Translations under genes and position numbers: made by a program | Part shown: positions 27,624-34,833 of the stretch, piece by piece | Position numbering within the stretch: the stretch's first letter is position 1 | How the letters are laid out: each line of letters starts with the position of its first letter | Source of the DNA: Ruminococcus sp. YE71 | GTDB taxonomy: Bacteria; Bacillota; Clostridia; Oscillospirales; Ruminococcaceae | Length of the DNA: 64,000 bases | Reading direction: 5' to 3' | NCBI RefSeq assembly: GCF_900119155.1 | Contig: NZ_FPIR01000002.1 | Coordinates: 62,001-126,000 of the forward strand | Notes under the pieces: model-generated | Databases searched by the model: none | Told to the model about the DNA's origin: nothing | What the model saw: only the letters and a program-made list of their open reading frames with translations

Positions 27624-27991
27624 TCGTCAGGTAATTTGCTGATGAGCATTTTCTTGCATTGTTCAACATTCGTCTTGCTTAAAGTATTCTTCTTTTGCAC
27701 GAGAAAATAAATCAATCTAAGGGTATAATAAGGTATGCCATCATTTTCGATGCGAATGACCTTGTTGGACATAAATGCTGCTTCTTTGAGTTTAGCACGC
27801 TCCTGCCTGCTTAATTTCAGGGCGTTGCTGATCTTTTTAACTGCGTCCTGCGTAACGTTTTTCTCGCCTCTGAGCATATTACTGAGATGCGGATAAGACA
27901 TTTTGCTTTGCTCTGCTAACTCTTCGGTACTCATGTTCCTATCTATCATGAAATGCATGAGCAACATTCCGAAAACCGTGTAATTTTTCAT
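27593..27991 (-). CDS. XRE-family protein, probable antitoxin of MazF-like toxin
   Basis: 132 residues: an N-terminal HTH_XRE (MSTEELAEQSKMSYPHLSNM, then LRGEKNVTQDAVKKISNAL) and a C-terminal tail ending QSESSSSDK. It lies downstream of the MazF-like gene in the same direction, separated by 70 bp holding a strong hairpin. Pairing of MazF with an XRE partner is less common than with MazE. The antitoxin role is inferred from position only. Confidence 0.65.
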   Translation of the reverse strand: MKNYTVFGMLLMHFMIDRNMSTEELAEQSKMSYPHLSNMLRGEKNVTQDAVKKISNALKLSRQERAKLKEAAFMSNKVIRIENDGIPYYTLRLIYFLVQKKNTLSKTNVEQCKKMLISKLPDDQSESSSSDK

Positions 27992-28016
27992 ATAATAACC
28001 TCCTAATTTAATTAGT

Positions 28017-28038
28017 GCGGGTGATTAAGCTCACCCGC
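28017..28038 (-). other. hairpin between MazF-like and XRE genes
   Basis: GCGGGTGA / TCACCCGC, 8-bp perfect stem, 6-nt loop, with no long U-run. It may lower read-through from toxin to XRE gene or protect the mRNA end. Confidence 0.5.
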
Positions 28039-28061
28039 TAAGCTCATGTCTTACATGGTTC

Positions 28062-28439
28062 TTATGCCCCGATCTGGATACTGATCAGCCGCACAAGCTT
28101 CTTCATAGTCGCTTCATCGACCCTGCTTATATAATATCTCAGGTCACTCCTCAAAATGGTGGTTATGTTCTCGGCGTGGGCGATGCTTTGTTGGCGCAGC
28201 ATAAAGCAGTTTTTCTCCAGCAGCAGATGAGTCGGCAGGCGCTTGCCGTGCTTGTCCGAGCTTATAGGAACGACGGTGACGGTGCTGCTGTGATGATTGT
28301 TAGCAAGATCATTCTGCACAACTATGACGGGTCTGCGCTTGTGGACCAATATGTGTCCCATGCTGTCAACGGTATTCATATCGGCAACATAAATATCCCC
28401 TCTCGACGGCAGTATGTCCTCAGTAAAAATGTGTTTCAT
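28062..28439 (-). CDS. MazF/PemK-family toxin
   Basis: 125 residues of the PemK/MazF endoribonuclease fold: RGDIYVADM near the N-terminus (RG-D strand), KRRPVIVVQNDLANNHHSST with the conserved Arg-Pro-V, TVVPISSDKHGKRLPTHLLL, and LRQQSIAHAENITTI near the active site. The family cleaves mRNA. No MazE-type antitoxin is adjacent; the next gene downstream is an XRE protein. It is preceded by a leader hairpin (28466-28505). Confidence 0.8.
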   Translation of the reverse strand: MKHIFTEDILPSRGDIYVADMNTVDSMGHILVHKRRPVIVVQNDLANNHHSSTVTVVPISSDKHGKRLPTHLLLEKNCFMLRQQSIAHAENITTILRSDLRYYISRVDEATMKKLVRLISIQIGA

Positions 28440-28465
28440 ATTTTTCTTCCTTTCACAAAAAAATA

Positions 28466-28505
28466 AGAACCATGTATCGGACTCCAGTTGTCGATAAATG
28501 GTTCT
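28466..28505 (-). terminator. leader hairpin/attenuator of MazF-like gene
   Basis: On the minus strand AGAACCAT-T-TATCG pairs with CGATA-C-ATGGTTCT and is followed by TTATTTTTTT, then GAAAGGAAG and the ATG. A TATAAT lies immediately upstream (28506-28517 region), so transcription would start at the hairpin. It looks like an intrinsic terminator inside the 5' leader. Confidence 0.6.
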
Positions 28506-28599
28506 ATTATAATTATATCAGAAAATTCGATTTGATAAAAAACGACGCAGTTCAGTTATTTTTGGACTTAAAATATTCAGATACTATTTTTGTTTTTCG

Positions 28600-28628
28600 T
28601 TGACAAACAGCGCAATTTGCGGTATAAT
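28600..28628 (+). promoter_or_regulatory. consensus promoter of RelB-like/DUF1902 gene
   Basis: TTGACA (28600-28605), 17 bp, TATAAT (28623-28628): perfect. The 190-nt leader to the gene at 28819 includes a GAGGAG and a short frame ending TTGCAACAATAA that might be a leader peptide; I do not call it. Confidence 0.8.
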
Positions 28629-28818
28629 AATAGTAAGGAAATTGCTAATAAAAGAGGAGAATATCTTATCATAATACTTTGGCAATTCACCGTCTACCGT
28701 TCGGTAAAACGGGAAATATGAAAGCAGCGAAACGCAGGGAGGGTTTGCAACAATAATATAAATGCTGCCTCAAGCAGAAGGATTCAACTAACTGAATTAT
28801 GAGAAATGAGGTATCATT

Positions 28819-29397
28819 ATGACAAACACTGAATTTACAATTGAAGTAGACAGCACACTTCTGAAGTTGGCAACTGATATATTTGCTCAAAAAGGATTTT
28901 CGTTCATAGAAGCATTAGAGCTTTTCCTGGATGAAACAATTTGTTGCGGTGACGTTCCTTTGGATTATGATGTTTGTAAGTCTGAACCACAGGGGAATGA
29001 GCCTACAGTCCCATCATATTGTCATGATCTTGATGAGTATTCTTCCCCCTGTGAAGATCTTGCCGATTTCGATTTTGATGATATTGAAACCGACGAGTCT
29101 GAGACCATAACAATCAGGATAACCTTTGACAAGAACAAATACGTTTGGCGGTCACGGTCTGAAATGCTGCCCGAGCTGATGTTTGAAAGCGGTTCTCTGG
29201 ATGCACTTATCGAGAGATGCAGGCTGACTCTTCCGAAAGTATTGTCATCGAAAGATCATATTTCTCACAAGGCGCAGGTCATGTTTTCGGTGGAGAAGCT
29301 GGACAGCCTGACAGATATTATCGGCAAGGATAATTCTCATTCCCGATCATTTGAGGGCTTTGAATGGGATGATTCGTTTGATGATGAGGAGTGGTGA
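28819..29397 (+). CDS. RelB/DinJ-like antitoxin fused to DUF1902-like domain
   Basis: 192 residues. Residues 1-50 resemble RelB/DinJ ribbon-helix-helix antitoxins (EFTIEVDSTLLKLATDIFAQ then FSFIEALELFLDET). After an acidic linker, residues about 95-140 (TIRITFDKNKYVWRSRSEML then FESGSLDALIERC) match DUF1902, a HicB-like fold. The last 20 residues are acidic. No toxin gene follows; a terminator stands 55 bp downstream. It may be an orphan antitoxin or an anti-toxin decoy. Confidence 0.6.
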   Translation: MTNTEFTIEVDSTLLKLATDIFAQKGFSFIEALELFLDETICCGDVPLDYDVCKSEPQGNEPTVPSYCHDLDEYSSPCEDLADFDFDDIETDESETITIRITFDKNKYVWRSRSEMLPELMFESGSLDALIERCRLTLPKVLSSKDHISHKAQVMFSVEKLDSLTDIIGKDNSHSRSFEGFEWDDSFDDEEW

Positions 29398-29452
29398 AAT
29401 AGTCACTCGCTATAAAAAACATATCTGATCACAATGATATAAGTGTAACTGA

Positions 29453-29477
29453 AACAGTCGCTTCGGCGGCTGTTTTT
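29453..29477 (+). terminator. intrinsic terminator
   Basis: AACAGTCGC, TTCG loop, GCGGCTGTTTTTG after the RelB-like gene. Confidence 0.85.
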
Positions 29478-29665
29478 GTGTGGCATGATTAAAACTCGAA
29501 GGATGCTGTTATTATTCATGCAAAATCTGCCTGTCAGGTGATTTACAAGCTCTTTATTGCCTGAGTATCGATGCAATTGTGTAATCTATTCAACAGAGTT
29601 AACGTTGATCTTTGCGTTTAAAAAGTGGAATCTAATAACTTTTTTATGAAATCAAAGAATTAATC

Positions 29666-29694
29666 TTGACAATCAGCGTATAATAATGTATAAT
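29666..29694 (+). promoter_or_regulatory. consensus promoter of RloA/RloB pair 1
   Basis: TTGACA (29666-29671), 17 bp, TATAAT (29689-29694), 21 bp before the RloA ATG, so the leader is extremely short. Confidence 0.85.
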
Positions 29695-29715
29695 AGTAAT
29701 CGAGGAGGTGCCGAT

Positions 29716-30918
29716 ATGTTAAGTCAGTTTTCTTTTAAGAATTATAAGTCATACAAGGACGAGACGGTTTTTGATCTTCAGGCTGTAAGCGGACAAGGGT
29801 TTCAGGATTCACTTCTCTCTGACGGGTACAAGTATAATTATCTGCCTGTTTCGGTCATTTACGGACCTAACGGCGGAGGAAAGTCAAATGCACTCGAAGC
29901 TCTCTCAACCTTAATTAGTACTGTTGTCAACCCAATACTTGCAATTAGAGGAACATTAAATTTAAAAATAACACCTCCAACACCATTTCTTTTTGATAAT
30001 TCGTCAAAAGATCATCCTGTTGAGTTTGAGATTTTCTTCCAACCTAATAATGATTATGAATACAAGTATATTTTACATTTAAAACAAACAAAAATCATTA
30101 AGGAACAGTTGTATAGACGAAAGCTTGTTAATTACGGTAAATCTGCAACTCTTTTTGAAAGAGATGAGAATGGTATCACTCTAGGTTCAAGTATCAAAAA
30201 TAAATCTATAAACAAAAACGTCAACGAGAATATGCCGTTTTTTTCGTACCTTGCAGCAACGTATAATATAGAAAGTATAAACGATGCTGCCAATTGGTTG
30301 ATTTTATGCACAATAATCAATTATGCGTTGCCTCTTTCGGATCGACACACCATATGGAACAACGATGAAGAGTTCAAAAAGAATTTTGTAACGTTACTGA
30401 ATGATACCGGTATAAATATTTCTGATATTATTGTTGAGGATAATGAAAGCGCTGGTTTGAAGGTATTTTTAGAGCATACTATTGATAACGAAAAATACCT
30501 TCTCTCACTAGGACAAGAATCTGACGGTACTAAAAAGTTGTTTAGTATTCTTCCTTTCGTTATTAACGCTCTTAATGAGGGTCGCTTACTGATCGTTGAT
30601 GAACTCGATGCCAAGCTGCATCCAAAGCTGCTAAAGTATATCATCATGCTCTTCAAAGACCCGAAAATCAATAGAAAGAAAGCACAGCTATTGTTTACCT
30701 CACATGATGTATCGACAATGAAGAGCAGTGTTTTCAGAACTGATGAGATATGGTTCGCTTACAGGAAAGAGGACGAGTCGAGCGACCTTTATTCTCTCTA
30801 CGAACTTCGTGATGAAAGCGGAAACCACATCGGTCAGCATACAGCTTTTGACAAGCAGTATCTTGAAGGTCGTTATGGTGCAGATCCTTATTTGCAGCAT
30901 ATGACAGATTGGAGCTGA
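29716..30918 (+). CDS. RloA/AbiLi-like AAA ATPase, pair 1
   Basis: 400 residues from the ATG at 29716 (GAGGAGGTG in front; an upstream in-frame ATG lies inside the promoter and is rejected). ABC/SMC-like layout: Walker A GPNGGGKS at 50-57, signature-like LGQESDGTKKLFSILP near 265, Walker B LLIVDELDAKLHPKLLKYI near 290, and switch His in LLFTSHDVSTM. The AAA_15/RloA family with a following RloB is the AbiL abortive-infection arrangement. The partner starts 4 bp after the stop. Confidence 0.85.
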   Translation: MLSQFSFKNYKSYKDETVFDLQAVSGQGFQDSLLSDGYKYNYLPVSVIYGPNGGGKSNALEALSTLISTVVNPILAIRGTLNLKITPPTPFLFDNSSKDHPVEFEIFFQPNNDYEYKYILHLKQTKIIKEQLYRRKLVNYGKSATLFERDENGITLGSSIKNKSINKNVNENMPFFSYLAATYNIESINDAANWLILCTIINYALPLSDRHTIWNNDEEFKKNFVTLLNDTGINISDIIVEDNESAGLKVFLEHTIDNEKYLLSLGQESDGTKKLFSILPFVINALNEGRLLIVDELDAKLHPKLLKYIIMLFKDPKINRKKAQLLFTSHDVSTMKSSVFRTDEIWFAYRKEDESSDLYSLYELRDESGNHIGQHTAFDKQYLEGRYGADPYLQHMTDWS

Positions 30919-30921
30919 GCC

Positions 30922-31587
30922 ATGTCAAAGAAACCTGAGAAAAAGAGTGACCGCAATAAAGCATGGAAGCGTCCCCGACGTGACAGATCAAGACTTATCA
31001 ATCCGGAATATCATCTTATAGTTGCAGAGGGCGAGAAGACAGAACCTCAGTATTTTGAAGGGCTGAAAAACGAGATAAACAATAAATATCCGGGAAGAAT
31101 AGATATTCACATTGAAGGCATCGGTCAGGGTTCAAATACTAAGGCACTGGTTGAAAAAGCTAAGGATATCCAATCAAGATACGACAATTGCTTTCAACAT
31201 ATATGGGTAGTTTTTGATAAGGACGATTTCCCTGCTGAACATTTTAATGAAGCTGTTACCCGATGCAATGAATTGTCAAATGGAGAAATTACCTATCATG
31301 CACTTTGGTCTAACCAATGCATCGAATTGTGGTTTTTACTGCACTTTTCATATTTTGATTCAGATCTGCACAGAGAAGAATACTTTCCGAAGTTAACACA
31401 GCGGCTCGGAAGTGAATATAAGAAAAATCGTGATGATATTTATTCTGTTTTAAGAGACCATCTCGAAGACGCTATTCAAAACAGCAAGCGGCTGATGGAC
31501 TTTCACAAAGGTGAAGCACCTGCCAACTGCACTCCTGCGACGGCTGTTTATGAGATATTTGAAAAGCTGTGGGTTTATTTAAAATAG
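30922..31587 (+). CDS. RloB/AbiLii-like Toprim-type protein, pair 1
   Basis: 221 residues of the RloB family. HLIVAEGEKTEPQYFEGL (Glu of a Toprim-like site, E36) and WVVFDKDDFPAEHF (DxD-like, D99-D102) are the two acidic motifs, and NQCIELWFLLHF is the family signature. A basic N-terminal tail (residues 1-25) is probably disordered. It is presumed to be the nuclease-like effector controlled by the adjacent ATPase. The gene is intact and is followed by a strong terminator. Confidence 0.85.
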   Translation: MSKKPEKKSDRNKAWKRPRRDRSRLINPEYHLIVAEGEKTEPQYFEGLKNEINNKYPGRIDIHIEGIGQGSNTKALVEKAKDIQSRYDNCFQHIWVVFDKDDFPAEHFNEAVTRCNELSNGEITYHALWSNQCIELWFLLHFSYFDSDLHREEYFPKLTQRLGSEYKKNRDDIYSVLRDHLEDAIQNSKRLMDFHKGEAPANCTPATAVYEIFEKLWVYLK

Positions 31588-31620
31588 TGAGCGTTTGATT
31601 TTAGAAAATAATGTGCAAAG

Positions 31621-31649
31621 AAAAGGAACCGGGTTTTTCGGTTCCTTTT
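31621..31649 (+). terminator. intrinsic terminator of RloA/RloB pair 1
   Basis: AAAAGGAACCG, 7-nt loop, CGGTTCCTTTTT. Confidence 0.9.
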
Positions 31650-31769
31650 TATGGCTCTGAAACATCATACAATTGTGTCTGAACTAAACTTTTTTCACCC
31701 TTTTTTCAGGAGATAATAGCTATTTATGAATCCGATAATTGTATTTGATCCTATATAATAATCTCTTCG

Positions 31770-32618
31770 TCAGTATCCGGTAAGATCTTTAAGCATTTTC
31801 TGTCTCAACTCATTTTTCTTTATTTTAATATCCTGTGGTCCGAACAAAGACGATATTATATCTTCTTTAGATTGCCCTGTAAGTTTAACTATCTCGTTGA
31901 TTTTTTCCTCGCTATATAACTGTCGATTTCTAAGAAGTCTGTATGCTTCTGGCGCATGCCTTTCATAGCGTTGTTCTAAAGCAAGCAGAGATACATTTTT
32001 CTCCATTCCATCTTTGGGATGAAACAATACTTTGCACTCATTCGGCGATAGATTATCTAACAATACGCCAACATCCAGATCAGGATATAAAAAAGACAGA
32101 CTCTCAATGTCGCTTTCATATGGATCTGCCCCGAGCTCAAATTCAAGCTTAAGACCATTACAGTTCTGACCGCTTGGAACAAGATTATATATACACATAG
32201 CTAAAGCAGGGAATCTACTTTTTGGAAAGAAATGATCTATTTCCGAAGTCCTTTTCTGTTTATCATCGATTTCAACGATATCAAGATATTCATCATCACA
32301 GTAAGGACATACAGTCACATCAAGTTCTTTTAGGAATTTGTATGCATTATAATCCTTATCAACAAACTTATCTGCTCCATTGCTGAAAAAACGCTGATAC
32401 ATATTTTTAAATTGAGAAAAATCTAGTTTTTCGGGGCATTCTCTGACCCATCTTTTTAATGTATCTACATCTGCCGTAAGGAATTCTTCAATTGTACCAA
32501 CTCCCAACGATTTGATATTATTTATTATTTCACTTTTATCATAGCTTTTATTGATCCTTGCTTTCACGGCATCAGTATGAATTTTTATCAATTCAGGAGA
32601 TACGTTTATTCGTCTCAT
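31770..32618 (-). CDS. HNH endonuclease, Septu-like (PtuB-type) pair 1
   Basis: 282 residues. A zinc/HNH module lies in the middle: VTVCPYCDDEYLDIVEID, then SEIDHFFPKSRFPALAMCIY and NLVPSGQNCNG, which has the D-H of the first beta strand, the conserved Asn and the downstream metal ligand region. The order differs slightly from the classical PtuB but matches the HNH proteins found next to AAA ATPases. The ATG overlaps the ATPase stop (ATGA, 4 bp). It is expected to cut DNA, or tRNA in some systems, when licensed by the ATPase. Confidence 0.75.
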   Translation of the reverse strand: MRRINVSPELIKIHTDAVKARINKSYDKSEIINNIKSLGVGTIEEFLTADVDTLKRWVRECPEKLDFSQFKNMYQRFFSNGADKFVDKDYNAYKFLKELDVTVCPYCDDEYLDIVEIDDKQKRTSEIDHFFPKSRFPALAMCIYNLVPSGQNCNGLKLEFELGADPYESDIESLSFLYPDLDVGVLLDNLSPNECKVLFHPKDGMEKNVSLLALEQRYERHAPEAYRLLRNRQLYSEEKINEIVKLTGQSKEDIISSLFGPQDIKIKKNELRQKMLKDLTGY

Positions 32619-34624
32619 GTTTTGTCCTCCGTTTGTTTCAAAAGTAATTCAAAACTACTTCTTATCAAATCATCGCCAATGATCGGAACAATGTCTTTAA
32701 ATTGTTTCAATTCCGACTTATCTCTTTCAGTTAAATGATCCTTTTGAATTATTGTTTTAAGCCAATTTAATCTATCTTGCAAATACTGCCTTGAATACTC
32801 ACCAATAGTGTAATTAAGAAAGAACCCATCAGCCAAAATGGTATGGATATTTGCTCCAAAGTATGCTTTTTCTGCTCCATTCCTGATAATGCATTTCCCC
32901 ATCGAATCTAGGTCAAGTCTTGTGATCTGACTCGGAAGAACGTCAGATAATAGCAGTGGACTATGTGTGCTGATCAGTATTTGAATATCAGAATCCCCTG
33001 TTCTTTCTTTAAGCACCTTATCCAGTCTGTACATAAAGGTGCGGCATAATTCAGGATGCATATATGTTTCAGGCTCATCAAGAAGGTAAATGAGATTTGG
33101 ATGATTGCCATATCCTCCAACAGATAATTTGACACAATATTCTTCGATTCCTCCCATAACCTTTGCAAATTGATATTCGCCTGAACTAATGCATGAAAAT
33201 CTATATGGCAGTAGTTCTTTAGTAAAAATGCCAGTATCATCAGGTCGGTATTGTTCCATACATTCAAACAGAGTTTCAACAAGTTTTTTGTTCTTATCTG
33301 TATACATCTCTTCTATTGGAAGAGTGAACGTATCATTGGTAAAATACTTATCATCGAATTTGTTAAGTATATCACCAATGTCTTTTATATCCCCATATAT
33401 CTGCCATAAAAGGGATTGAGGAACTCCGTCTCCACGTCTGTCTATCCACATTGAAAGCCATTCGATGCGTTTTAAAATACTTATTTCTTCGTAATCAGGC
33501 AAAACTGTGGGATCGATAGGATTTTTATCTCTTTTACCTGAGGTCTTTTTCTGTTCTTCAAATTGCTTTTCATAATAATAATCGATAAATTCCTGATATA
33601 CATCTTGTGTTCCTGTTGAATCAAGATTTTCTTCAGGTATTTCAACAGGATACATTTGAATGTATGATATCCATTCTCTCAGATAAAGTGCAAAATCTGT
33701 CCATAGATCATGAACAAATTGATGCTTTATTGCCGGTCGTTTTGAATTCTTAGTAGCTTTACCTGTAACCTTATCTATTTCCTCTTGCCTGATGTTTTCT
33801 CTGAAAGTCCAGTAATCATGCTTTTTTAGATTATCATCTAAACGCTGTTTGATGGTATCAGCCCAATTGCTGCATTTAATAACGAGAGCTGCCTTTCTTT
33901 TCAAATTCTCTTTATCAAAACTATCAATGTATTCTTTTAAAAAGCGGCAACTATTCCATAAAGCTGTTCTATGATATTCCGCATTTATCCTCCGCATCCA
34001 CTTATTGTCAGAATTATTATCTTCAAGTCTCATTTCTTCATATGGACAGAACGGAAAAGCATGACGTTCATATCCATTAAAGATATAAGTATTATCCTTT
34101 CCTAAATCGCTCTCCGACCTTATCGGTTCTATATCAGTCAATATATTCCCATTTGTTTTAAACCGATAGCAATGCATAGAATCAAGACTTCTGCTATATT
34201 TTTGAACATACTCTGGGAAAAGTGAAAGGTCATTATTTAAATTATCGCTATTATCAGATAAAGTCAATGACTTATCTATTTTAATACTATATAGCTCTGC
34301 AACAAATGCACCATCAGTTTCATAAAGCAAAAAATATGAATCATCAGCTTCGGAATCCTGTGTTCGTTCCTCTTCGGGCATTCCGATAAGCTGAAAAATA
34401 TTTGTTTTTCCGGCACCGGTTTTACCAGCGATCATATGAACACTTGATAGTAAGGAGTCTTTGTAGATAAGATTCGCTTTTGATGTGGATTCTTTTTTTG
34501 AAATACTTAGTGCGTTTGGAAATGTTGATATTGGATCATATGCTATATCGTATGTATCAGTAAGTATTATTTCCTGATCAAAAATATTTCTAAATTTGTT
34601 TATGTAAATATAGATCAAACGCAT
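32615..34624 (-). CDS. AAA ATPase, Septu-like (PtuA-type) pair 1
   Basis: 669 residues, long for PtuA. Walker A GKTGAGKT at 67-74, ABC signature-like ISSGEYQFAKVMGG in the C-terminal third, Walker B NLIYLLDEPETYMHPEL, and switch ILISTHSPLLLSDVL. The roughly 380 residues between Walker A and signature hold a charged coiled-coil-like insertion, giving an SMC/RecF-type topology. Coupled by a 4-bp overlap to the HNH gene. The two-gene layout fits Septu-like or related ATPase-HNH phage defence; I cannot exclude another named subtype. Confidence 0.75.
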   Translation of the reverse strand: MRLIYIYINKFRNIFDQEIILTDTYDIAYDPISTFPNALSISKKESTSKANLIYKDSLLSSVHMIAGKTGAGKTNIFQLIGMPEEERTQDSEADDSYFLLYETDGAFVAELYSIKIDKSLTLSDNSDNLNNDLSLFPEYVQKYSRSLDSMHCYRFKTNGNILTDIEPIRSESDLGKDNTYIFNGYERHAFPFCPYEEMRLEDNNSDNKWMRRINAEYHRTALWNSCRFLKEYIDSFDKENLKRKAALVIKCSNWADTIKQRLDDNLKKHDYWTFRENIRQEEIDKVTGKATKNSKRPAIKHQFVHDLWTDFALYLREWISYIQMYPVEIPEENLDSTGTQDVYQEFIDYYYEKQFEEQKKTSGKRDKNPIDPTVLPDYEEISILKRIEWLSMWIDRRGDGVPQSLLWQIYGDIKDIGDILNKFDDKYFTNDTFTLPIEEMYTDKNKKLVETLFECMEQYRPDDTGIFTKELLPYRFSCISSGEYQFAKVMGGIEEYCVKLSVGGYGNHPNLIYLLDEPETYMHPELCRTFMYRLDKVLKERTGDSDIQILISTHSPLLLSDVLPSQITRLDLDSMGKCIIRNGAEKAYFGANIHTILADGFFLNYTIGEYSRQYLQDRLNWLKTIIQKDHLTERDKSELKQFKDIVPIIGDDLIRSSFELLLKQTEDKT

Positions 34625-34770
34625 TTCAGATTATCCTTTCTGACGATTGTATTTCATTCAATAAGCAATTTATTTGAAATAGCTTTCTAAATATTATATC
34701 ATAATTCTTGTGCTTTCGCAACAGCTTTTGTGTTATTTTCTATTTGCGATCATACTGAGCTCATACTGCA

Positions 34771-34802
34771 ATACCCGCCGAGTCAAATGACTTGACGGGT
34801 AT
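34771..34802. terminator. hairpin after helicase operon
   Basis: ATACCCG-C-C-G-AGTC / GACT-T-G-A-CGGGTAT with AAAT loop, followed on the plus strand by TTTTC. It sits between the convergent ends and starts of the helicase and ATPase units; strand assignment is uncertain. Confidence 0.55.
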
Positions 34803-34833
34803 TTTCTTTCATCATAGCTGACTTGATGTAAAT

